In this document: positions 12,221 to 21,908 of the stretch, piece by piece
Layout: each line of letters begins with the position of its first letter
Position numbering within the stretch: the first letter of the stretch is position 1
Source of the DNA: Wolfiporia cocos
Taxonomy: Eukaryota; Basidiomycota; Agaricomycetes; Polyporales; Phaeolaceae
Length of the DNA stretch: 64,000 nucleotides
NCBI GenBank assembly: GCA_029448655.1
Contig: JACCLO010000002.1
Coordinates: forward strand, 3,162,001 to 3,226,000
Direction: 5' to 3'
Translations under genes and position numbers: made by a program
The notes under the pieces: model-generated
Told to the model about the DNA's origin: nothing
The model's database searches: none
What the model saw: only the letters and a program-made list of their open reading frames with translations

Positions 12221-13180
12221 TCACAATCCCCGAATGTCTTTCAAGACGGTGGCGATATCTGATTTACACTCCAAGACCTCATCTTTTCGCGAGAATATGG
12301 ATTCGAACGCATCGTTCGACTCCTCAGCCTGCGACAGGCAAATCAAACGTCGCTCGACATCCTAAAGTGACATCACGCACCTCGCCATCGCAATATTCAT
12401 AATCCTCCCACTTCTCGTCCTCCTCTGCATGGATCGCCATGAGCATCTCCCTACGCACCGCGGTCATCCCGCCCTGCATCTGCGCGCTTCGGTCATCTGC
12501 CTTCCGCACGGAGACCTGCACCTCCTTCGCCTCTAGCGCGGGCTTCTTCTCCTTCTTCGGCGCGGGCACGGGGGCAGGCTCGTCCGGATCCGGCGGCGGC
12601 CCATCGTCCGAGTCGTCATCCGACCCATCTCCCCCGCGCCGGCGGCTCTTCCGATTCAGCACGTCCATATACGTCAGCGTCGGGCGCATCTGGTGCGTCT
12701 CCGCGATCGGGTGCAAGTGCAGCTGGCCTGCATCCCGCTCCGCTCAGCCGACGAGAACCCGCGCGGACGAGGGCACGCACCGCTCCGCACGACACCGAGC
12801 ACGTACACGCCCGTCTGCGGCACCTGCTCGCTGCGCATGCGCACCTCGCCGAGGCGCGCCTCCTCGCCCTCGCGCGCCTTCCCCCGCGCCGCCGCCTCCT
12901 GGTTCTTCTCGCGGTCGTCCTCCGTCTGCGCACGCCCGAGCTCGCGCGCGCGCTCCGCGTTCCACACCTCCTGCCGCGTGTCCACGGGGACGTGCACCTC
13001 GAGCCGCCGCACGCCCGCCTTGCGCCGCGCGCGGATGCGCTTCCCGCTCGCCGCGGCCGACGGCGGCGCCTGCAGTGGGCGCGTGAGCAGAGGGAACTGG
13101 TGCAGCTGGACGTTCGGCGCGAGCGCGTTGGAGAAGCGCACGGGCAGCACGCTCACGAGCCGGTCTGCGGGGTCGTTCAT
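12221..13180 (-). CDS. RPC37: DNA-directed RNA polymerase III subunit RPC5 (Rpc37 family)
   Basis: This subunit forms a TFIIF-like heterodimer within RNA polymerase III and helps termination and reinitiation. The start MNDPADRLVSVLPVRFSNAL (ATG at 13178-13180) leads into HQFPLLTRPLQAPP, the family's N-terminal beta segment, then RLEVHVPVDTRQEVWN and a charged helix. A 52-nt GC-rich intron joins YVLGVVRSG to QLHLHPIAETHQMRPTLTYM, the typical RPC5 strand pair. A final intron leads to the exon FSRKDEVLECKSDIATVLKD ending at 12221. The region is extremely GC-rich, so long open frames occur in all frames; those are shadows. The call rests on the continuous motif order across both junctions. Confidence 0.9.
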
Positions 13181-13532
13181 AATGTCGCCAGGGGGAAAAG
13201 ATGTTGGCGGTCCTCGAGTCGGTGCCAAAGCAATTACTGCGATCGAAACTTCTGATCGGTAAGCGCTCATAATTGTTCCTGAGTGCCACATTCCAGATGA
13301 GATTGACGTTAGCGTGTTGGATGACTATACTACGAAGCGATACTCTATCTACACTACGTAGTATTAGTACTTTCAAATAATGGACGTACAACATAGCTCG
13401 TTTCTGTCACGCGGGGAATGCGACAATATGGTACAGCCGTAAGCAGAATGAGCAGCCGTGACGATGTAAGCCGGACAGCGATGGCGCAATAGCAATGGCC
13501 GTGACGGATCCAAAGACGAGGGTATGTCGACG

Positions 13533-15913
13533 TCAGCTCGCACAGCGCGGAGGACGCTCAAGGGGCACGTGGGGCGGGAGCTCGGCATGTGCATGCAAAC
13601 ATGAATGTGAGGACGTGCTCGGCACAAAGGTCACGTCAGTACTGAGACTAGTCCGCACACGTGTATGTGTCTGCCAATCCTCCGAGTACCGGCGCCGAGT
13701 GGACGGCGGCACGTCTTCGCGCTGTGCCACGAGCTCCCTCCGCCCTCCACCCGTGTTGAACGAGAAGTCTGGCCGGAATGGCGACGGGAGCGGCATGGGT
13801 GCATCCCATGAATCCGCATGCCCCAACGCCGAGCCCGCCGGCGACGGTAGAGGCGGGGGCGTCGGGGGCGGATACAACGCGAGCGTAGGTAACGACCACG
13901 CGGCTGACGGCTTGCACGAGTCGTAATGAAAGCCTGGCGGCGTACGCGGCGACACGGGTGTGCCATCACTTGTGCAGGCACTGTCCTCCGTGCCTTGTAT
14001 GACTCTGCGACGTGAGTTGGATTCCGAGCCTCGCGCACGCCCCTCCCAGAAAATACGCGTTGCATCGTTGTCGTCCGTGCGCAACATACGATCCCACGCA
14101 GACGGGTGCTGCAGTACCGCCTCGAACTCGTGCCGGCGCACGACGCGTTCGAAACTATGCATCGTGAACAGCGTGATGACGACCCCTGCGACGTCCGGGG
14201 AGCGTTAGCGATAACGCGTGACGGCGACGAGCGACGTACAGTTCACGATTAACCATTCTTCCTCGCCCAGCAGGAACTGCTTGCTCACGCCGACGAGCAT
14301 CACGATCGCGATGGAGAGAAAGGTCACGGCAAGCAATGTCGTGTATAGCAGCTGCGCACGTTGTCATGCATCACCATCAATCAACATCAGATGGACGCCA
14401 CTCACCTCATCGCGCAACATTTTCCGGAACAGCTCCACGCGCGAAAAGTATCGTATCCACCTGCTCACGACCGCCCCGACCGGCGCGGCCGCAGAGCGCC
14501 GGCGCGGGCCTGCGCCCGCCCGCGCCGGCTGCGGGAGCGGATGCGGCCCGGGGAGCGACGGCTTGCGCTGGTACGCGACGTTCGACGGGAACGCGTCCCG
14601 GCGCCACAGCTGCCGCACGCGCTCTACGAACGCGCGCGTCGCGCCGAGGAACGAGGTGCACCCCTCGCTCGCCGTCGTCTCCGGCACGTAGTCCCACCAG
14701 CCGCGTCGTGCACGCGCAGTCTGCTTCTCCTCGCCGTCGTCCGCGACGCGGATCGTGACGCGCGCCTCGGCCTGCGTGCGGTACGACTTCCAGATCGCGT
14801 AGAAGACTGCGAGAGCGCCCGGTGCCTGTCAGATGACGAGTTTGATCGCCGGCGGACAAAATCACTCACAGCAGGCGCAGAGGACGGCCGTTTCCACAAA
14901 CGCGAGCATCACGATCGCGGTGAGGATTCCGGTGTCGTAGGCGTTCAGACAGCTGCCTGCGTAGATTATGAATCCAGATGGCTGGCAGAGCAGAACGACG
15001 GACGTACCAGTCAGTGTGCGGTGACCCTGAACACGAGAGGCCTCGAGGCCTAGGAGAGTGGCCGTGGCGGCAGCACTGGTGAGGAGGAAGACGAGGACGA
15101 GGCGCGAGTTGCCAAGGCAGCGGTAGGCCTTGATACCGAGAATGCCTATAATCTGCGCGGGTGAGAGTGCGCGCGGCGCGTGCGCATCAGGAAAATATCA
15201 GTCAGGTACCAGTGCTATGTAGCTTTCCCCCCGGTCTGTAGAGCTCTGTAGCACCACAGATCCTGCAGAGCTCTGTAGCGCTACAGATCAGGCAGTAGCA
15301 CGATAGCAGCGGTAGCTGACTCGGAGTTCTCCTGATGCGGGCAAGTACTCACCACCAGGTTATCGGATATCTTCATCATCAGCTTTCTCGCCACAGAGAT
15401 GCTGAGGGCCGGTGAGCGTGTAGCGGAAGAACGAGGGCGAAGGGCTGCTCACGCCTTGCAGTCAACGGACTGGTCGAAGTCGGCGATGGCGACGGACAGG
15501 GAGGTGACAAAAGCCAGGAGCTGGCTCGCGAGGAGGAGGTAAAAGAGGGTCTTGTCCTTGGCCCTGCTGCGGCGAAGGTAGGCGATAGCATTGAGGGTGT
15601 TGCGGAAGAAGAACGCGCAAAGGGCGCCGGAAATCCAGAGCCAGACCTTGGCGGCGGAAGCGGTCTCGACGTAGTTCTGGGTGAGGACGGAGCCGTCGGA
15701 GAGGGCAAAGAAGGTGGGGGTGGAGATGCCCTGGAGGTAGTCGTCGAGCACGGCATCTGGGGACGGGGAGGGGGCGAAGCCGAGCGTGCGGACGCCGGCG
15801 ACGACGGAGGAGAGGACGGAGGGAGAGGGCATGATGGCGGGCGGCCATGCTGGGGAGGGGGAGGACATGATGGAGAGCAGCCATGATGGGGAGGGGACAG
15901 GGGCCGTGTTCAT
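13533..15913 (-). CDS. Multi-pass membrane protein, unknown function
   Basis: The start at 15911-15913 gives a Pro/Ser-rich N-terminus, then hydrophobic helices: KVWLWISGALCAFFFRNTL, LFYLLLASQLLAFVTSLSVA, RLVLVFLLTSAAATATLLG, SVVLLCQPSGFIIYAG, GILTAIVMLAFVETAVLC, LLYTTLLAVTFLSIAIVMLV and, after a 54-nt intron, LIVNWVVITLFTMHSF. That is about seven to eight passes. A basic loop of about 100 residues precedes the last two helices, and a Pro/Ser-rich cytosolic-type tail follows to the stop at 13533. The topology resembles the many seven-pass proteins of unknown function in Agaricomycetes. A receptor or transporter role is not shown. One long intron (about 15172-15353) holds a tandem repeat, listed separately. 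Confidence 0.75.
15241..15294. repeat. Two 27-bp tandem repeat units inside an intron
   Basis: Units 15241-15267 and 15268-15294 abut exactly and differ at only 4 of 27 positions. Both begin GAGCTCTGTAGC and contain ACAGATC. The second unit holds the 16-nt perfect palindrome TCTGTAGCGCTACAGA at 15272-15287. They lie in the longest intron of the membrane protein gene. Confidence 0.9.
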
Positions 15914-16265
15914 AGCAGGACCGGAGACGGCAGGCGGTCAGGGGAGCGGCATTTGCGGACAGCAGCGGAGAACAAGAGGCGTGTGGCATGCCGGGCGAGT
16001 GAATGTCGCGACGCACATAAGACCATATATGGCGATGGCCACGCGCACGCCCCGCTAGACCCAGGGAGGCGTAATTAACGAGGGCGCGCTCCCACGAACT
16101 CCACCCAGGCCACGGCTGCAGTCACCGACGTCGGCGGTGGCTGCCACTCCCGCGTCGCCCGCGCCGCATCCCCGGCACATCATCCATCCCTGCCCGATCG
16201 GGATCGGCCCGCTGGCGCCCGCAGTTTTCCTATTCGAGCCAGTCGCTCTCCGCTCTTCGTGCACA

Positions 16266-16943
16266 ATGTCCAGGCAGGCTCCCGTCGTCGTCATCACCGG
16301 CACCCCCGGCACGGGCAAGACAACACACGCACAGCTCCTCGTCCAGGAGTCCCCCGTCCCGCTGCAGCACATCAGCGTCGGCGACCTCGTCAAGGAGAAG
16401 AATCTCTACGAGCAGTACGACGACGACTGGCAGGCGTACACCGTCGACGAGGACAAGGTCCGTGCCCGGCCGTGTCGCTTGTCGCGCATGCTCACTCTCC
16501 GCAGCTCCTTGACGAGCTCGAGCCCATCGCTTCCGCGGGTGGCGTGATCCTCGACTGGCACACATCTGACATCTTTCCCGAGCGATGGGCGGACCTCGTT
16601 GTAGTCCTCCGCTGCGATCACACGCTCCTCTGGGAGCGCCTGGAGAAAAGGTCTGCCGCCAGCATGCTCCATCTTCGCTCTGAACTTACTCCGCTTCGCA
16701 TCGCTCGGTAGAGGCTACCCGCTCAAGAAGATCCAGGAAAACAACGAGGCCGAGATAATGGAGGTCGTTCTTGACGAGGCACGCGGCGCATACGCGCCCG
16801 AGATTGTTGTCGAGCTCAAAAGCGAAGGCACGGAGGACCTCGAGTCGAACGTCGCCCGCATCGTGCAGTGGATCGAGGCCTGGACACGCGACCGCGAAGC
16901 CGAGCGCAATGCACAGGACAAACAACAAGAGACCGAGCAGTAA
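16266..16943 (+). CDS. FAP7: Adenylate kinase 6 / Fap7, ribosome assembly factor
   Basis: Fap7 (AK6, hCINAP) is a nuclear P-loop NTPase that works with uS11 in 18S rRNA maturation. The ATG at 16266 is followed by a Walker A loop GTPGTGKTT, then LLVQESPVPLQHISVGDLVK. Removing an intron at about 16459-16503 joins the NMP-binding part to LDELEPIASAGGVILDWHTS, then PERWADLVVVLRCDHTLLWE. A second intron ending at the TAG before AGGCTACC restores the family's RGYPLKKIQENNEAEIM. The tail is acidic and ends at TAA 16941-16943. The length (about 190 aa) fits AK6. The promoter lies between this gene and the divergent membrane-protein gene (about 350 bp). Confidence 0.95.
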
Positions 16944-17027
16944 CAACACACGCGATGTACCTAAAAACGCACGTCCCCACACATGACCGGCACACTCCCG
17001 CCGGCCGATAGCTGGGGTGCAATCACG

Positions 17028-17909
17028 TCATCACCCACATATGTCGCCGCTGCTCGAGAGCAATGCCCTGTTGGTATGTAGCCTCGTTGCGGATCCGCTT
17101 GGGTGTCTTCTTCTTTCCCTCCGCGACCCGGACCTTCTCGAAGTAGACGTACCTGCCCACCCAGTATCCAACTCAGCGCATATGCCACAATCAGGCGATG
17201 CGCCACTTACGCAGCATAGTACAACCCGTTCGACGCACCGCCATCGGGACCAGTGGCTTTCACTACGCACTCATAATGTTTCAGGACGTGGAATGAAGAA
17301 AGATGGGTGTGGAACGCACTGAATCGCCCGAACGAGTTGCTATTCACGTTCCCGATCTCCTTGAGCCAGTGCGTGATCTATATGCAGGGATGATCATGAG
17401 TATATGCGTCTCTCAGATCCCCACAACAGATGAGGGCGAGGACGACGGACTTTGAAGTCGGGCTGCTTCTGCAACAGCCGGATCTTGCGCCGGATCTCGT
17501 TACAAGAGTCGCTGCACGCATATATGCGCCTCAGAACGCGTTCAGAGGATATACGCGAGGCACGTACTACACGGGGACGCCACCCTGCGATTCCACGCGT
17601 GTAATGACACGGTCAGCCCATGTAACGCGTGAAGACGGAAAGAAATGCACGACGTACATCCTCGTCCTCGCCCTCGAGCTCGACATCCTTCCACGAGATC
17701 TTCTTCGCGGGCTCCTTGCCTTTCTTGCCCTTCGCGGGCTTGTCGGTGGACGTCGACGCGTCGGGCGCGTCAGGTGCGTCGGACGTCGCGCGTGCCTTCT
17801 TCGTTTTCTTCGCCGCGGGCTCAGGCGACGGCGAGGGCACGAACTCCCCGGCAGAGGAGGACGCGTCGCCGTCGTGCTCGAGGACGTCGGACTTGCGCTT
17901 CGGGGCCAT
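17028..17909 (-). CDS. Conserved fungal nuclear-type protein (DUF7726-like)
   Basis: The start (ATG at 17907-17909) opens a basic, low-complexity N-terminus typical of nuclear proteins (MAPKRKSDVLEHDG, AAKKTKKARATSD). Conserved helical segments follow in separate exons: CNEIRRKIRLLQKQPDFK, then WLKEIGNVNSNSFGRF, then GGASNGLYYAA joined across an intron to YVYFEKVRVAEGKKKTPKR. The protein ends at TGA 17028-17030. The pattern of a Cys-x-Glu-Ile-Arg-x-Lys-Ile helix, a Trp-Leu-Lys helix and a tyrosine-rich strand matches a fungal domain I recall as DUF7726, sometimes compared with a winged-helix or homeodomain-like fold. That name is from memory and not certain. Function is unknown. It is convergent with FAP7, with only about 85 bp between stops. 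Confidence 0.7.
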
Positions 17910-18424
17910 GTTCTCTGGCGCAGCTTATATCAGCTTGCTGTTTGCCTATGTGCCGGGCGGTCTGGCTGAGTGGCGGAGATGGTGGTTCTGGGGTGAGAGG
18001 GAAACGGGAGATGGCGACGCATCAACGTGTTTTAAAATGCCTGCGCACATCACGTTGGAGCGTGCTTGAATCGTAACCAGTACGTATACTCGGCTAGCTG
18101 TAGCTATGAGGTGCGCACGGGGATTCTCGGGGCGTTGTCACGATTACGGTCTCGTGATCGCGTTCTGCGTGATGTCACGCGTCCTTGCCCATTCGACGCC
18201 ACGGGTGCAGGCGGGTTTTTGGTCAGGCTTTTGCGTGCATAATCATCGACAGCTCTCATATGTAGGATGGTTCGATCGAGAAAACGCAGAAGAGTATCAT
18301 ATTCCACCGAATCATCAGACCAGTAATCTCTGAGTTAATCCCGTGATCATCCTGCCGGCGTTACGACGCGACGCGTCGAGAAGGCACCTTCCATACCCTT
18401 ACAGCGATCATCCGCTACAATCCA

Positions 18425-21400
18425 ATGGCGAACAGCAGCGGTAGCGATACGGAATCAGAGTCTCAGAGCTCTGTGGACGACTTGAATCCCGTGGACAGCA
18501 CGTTCATTTCTAGCACGCAGGCTATATGCGCTACGATCCAACACAACAAGGAGCCGTCCGCCCAGAGCCTATTTTCAGCTATACAGAAGCTCAAATGTAT
18601 TGATATTACAGCTGTATCTGAGGTCAGCTGTCCTGCGCTACTCGGAGAATGGATGTCTTGACGACGCGATTCACAGGACTTCTCACTTCACGACGATATC
18701 CAGCACGCATCCAGCGCGCTGCTGGGCTTTCTGGATATACTCGCATCGCAGAACACAAGTAGCAACGACGACATTGTATCTGTATTTTGCGCCATATGTA
18801 AGCTTACATCCCAGTCTCATGACGAACCGCTGTTCATTGAACTCTGCATGCAGTGGAACCGTCATTCCTGGAATTATTATTCGCATATAGGCAGATCTTC
18901 CACGCGATAGCTGCCCGTGACGCTTCAACTAGTCACCATATCTCCACTGTGGTTTGCTGGGTAGACGTGATCCTCGCCAAGCTAGGCAACGCCACCGGGG
19001 TCCTGGCTACACATCCTGTGATTGCCGAGGAGAACCTCCCGTCGACGCTTCAGGAGCAACGGGACTACGATGCTCTGCGTGCAGCGACACAGTTGCCAGG
19101 TGATCCTACCTTCTCTCCTCTGCAAGTATGCGGCATTCAAAGTGATTGACAGACAAGTGGGAGGCGGTTCCTAATGTGATCTGTGCTGATCGAGCATCTC
19201 CCGCTGCCAGACGACTAGCATTGCGGCTCCTGTTTGGGGCGCTGGTGATGAGGCCACAGCTGCACCAAGATAGCAGCGCTCAGGCATCAGAGTACGTGTT
19301 CTTGGCCAACTATAAAAGATGTCGATGTTTACCGCCAGTGATAGTTTCCATTGGCCTACACTGGCACGTTCTCTTGTCTCGTACCTGGAACACCTGTCGG
19401 TGCCAGAAGCTCGGGAGGGGACTTTTCCTGACGCTAACTATGCTGTGGCTCGAGACCTAGAGCCGAAATCCCTCTCGATGTACTTGTCGCTTTCTGCGGT
19501 AAGTCGGATCGCATCTACCGAGTCTCGATGAAGGCCTGATAGCAGGGATTAGCTTGCTGAATTAGCAACGGATGATACACTGCACACGCCCTTCCGCCCT
19601 GCGACTCAAGCTACTCTATTGCACCTCCTCATAACAATTATTTGTCCAACGCAGCTGTCCCTAACGCATCAACAACTCATCACTCCTACAGAAACACTCA
19701 GTCCTGCTCAGATGATCCTGATTCGGTGGGGCCAGGTGCTGCCATGGTGTTGGTCTGTCTGGCATGATCCTCGAGTCGCCCACTCGGAGATAGTTGATCA
19801 ACTGGTACGGTGGAGTTCATCTCACAACCGTCACTAACTTCAACTGAACACCGTGGGCTAGACTTCTACCTGGTTATACCACCTTGGCGAATGTTTCTAT
19901 CAAAGCGAGGACGGAAGCGACACTGACGTCTCAACATGGCAAGAGGATGTGGTCACTGCATTGGGCGTAAAACCTGAAGCATCAGCGAAGACAGTTATCG
20001 TGCGTAGAAGCGCTTCAGACGTTGCCTACTCACGCTCAACATGCGTGTTGACTGCAGCGATTGCTCCATTATGCCACAACATCGCTGCAAGCAGTTCCAC
20101 CCACGTACTTAACAACATCCTCGCTTGATGTCGTGTACAAGGCCTGTTGTGCAGCCACAATCCTGCTGCAAGAGCGAAGAGACCTCTCTGACGTGCTGGA
20201 GGCTAACCTATGCTCAGGCATATGCAAGCTGTTTGCCTCGATGGGCCAGAACGCTCACGAGAACCGAAGTACGGTGACTACATGCTTCTGCATTGACGCT
20301 TATTCATTGGTCTAGTCGGGGATGTGGCGATTAACGCCTTGTCGCTAGTATCTCCAGATATTGCCAAACCGGTACTGAAGAAGCTCTCCGAGGACCAAGT
20401 TCTCATGAATAGGTTGGAAGAGAGTGCGTAGTGCCACACATTCCGTATCGTGGACCTGCACTAAATTCACCGATTAGAAATCGCAAGTGTCACCAAGTAT
20501 GTGCCTACTAATCTGGATACCCTCTACTCAGCGCCACGACGATCTCATGGGACGTGGAAGGCTGATCCTCAAGGAGGGCACACGCGAACGAATCGACAAG
20601 GAAGATGTTTGCGCAATCAGGCTACTTCTACAATTCTGCACTATCATCTGGGGCTATAAGATCAATATGCTGCTTCGCAGGCAAACCATCTCACCGTTCT
20701 TCTCTGGGCTGGTAAACTGGTCAAAGACCGAGACTGCTGGCGCTGAACGCCTTGCTACACTGAGAGACCCGCTGCTTACTGCTCTGGCCATGTCTGAGAG
20801 TCTTGAGGAAGATGCTATCGACAAGTCCTGGGATGATGAAACTATTTGGGAGATTGCCATAAACAGTGGATCGAATGATCTTCTAGTAGCTGGTGAGTAT
20901 GGCTGATGCTGATTGGGCTAACAGAAATGTTGATGTTGTGGGAAGCTGCGTTCGCTCTTTATATCTCTTTCAAAGCCCCGAAGCAGTCGTTCAATGCTCT
21001 AGTTCAAGCCGAAGCCTGGGACTACTTGCGTGACGTTCTCCTGCTGATTCTGACGCATCACTATCTCGCGATCGAGGAGCCTCTTGCACTTCTGACCTGT
21101 CCCTCTGTCTGTCGAGCTCTCGTGTGCCTACTGCAACGTGGGAATGGAAAAGCCGGTAAGAAATATAGAAACTGAATGGGAATGATCGATGGAGTATATG
21201 CTGTAGTCCGATACATGCTGTCATCCCCATGGACAATCAACCTCTGTGCGACGCTTCGGGACATCCTGGCGAGCAACAATAGTACGGAGAACGATTACTA
21301 CGGGTATCTACGAACCAAGGCACTGAAATGTGCAGATGAAATTCTCCAAGCCGTATGTCAACCGAGCTGCCTTTGCCTGCAGAAAGCTCTGACTATCCTC

Positions 21401-21479
21401 CAGGTTACGGTCGTGATGCAGGGAGACGGTCTCCAGAATGTCGAGGTGAGACATTGAAACGCAATTATAGCCAGATTAA
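18425..21479 (+). CDS. Unknown all-helical protein, multi-exon
   Basis: The start is ATG 18425 with an acidic, Ser-rich N-terminus (MANSSGSDTESESQSS). The first joints splice cleanly: DITAVSE to DFSLHDDIQHASSALLGFLD, then FLELLFAYRQIFHAIAARDA, then WEAVPNVICADRASP. Later exons read ERLATLRDPLLTALAMSESL, then FNALVQAEAWDYLRDVLLLI and YMLSSPWTINLCATLRDILA. The whole is amphipathic helix after helix, suggesting an alpha-solenoid (HEAT/ARM-like) fold, roughly 700-800 residues in a dozen or more exons. The best end is CCA GAT TAA at 21471-21479 after a short intron. Middle exon edges (19300-20500) are unresolved. I do not recognise the family; a scaffold role is inference. Confidence 0.6.
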
Positions 21480-21908
21480 CGGATCAGTCCTGTAGTTTCC
21501 GTCCCTTCCGCCACTCCGGACCATATCTTGCGAGATCTTGTCTATTCCCCGGTTGATTGTAGTGTCGGAGACATAATGCGGCATTTGAGTCCGTTGTAAC
21601 ATGGACTGGCAATATTTAGCAAGAGCCTTTTGACACTGTGCTTCTGTGTCGGGAGTGATGGTGATTGTTTCGCCACTCCGGCCGCAGACAAGAATGCAAG
21701 TAGAGCTGTGTGGTCTCCACAACGACGCGTCGGCTAAACATGAAACGCGTCATGCACGTGACCGCGACTCGAACCAGGACAGCCATTTCCGGCGCGCTCG
21801 CTTGGAACGCCTTGTACTGGCACGCTTATAGCGGCACTGCACGGCTTATAGCAGCCCTGCGCAGAGACACGTAGCGTCGCCCATCGAGTAGCTAATACCA
21901 CCAACGCA

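Noticed and set aside
12439..13394. Long open frames on both strands over the RPC5 region
   Set aside because: Local GC content is very high, so stops are rare in all frames. Only one frame set joins into the RPC5 motif order across two clean introns.
15379..16016. Overlapping Arg/Pro/Ser-rich frames opposite the membrane protein N-terminus
   Set aside because: Shadow frames of GC-rich coding sequence; the chosen frame alone shows hydrophobic helices and clean splicing.
21465..21722. Minus-strand frame of 85 codons between the helical gene and the LIM gene
   Set aside because: It has some protein character (ALAKYCQSMLQRTQMPHY) but overlaps the 3' end of the forward gene and has no convincing start or splice partner; left unannotated.
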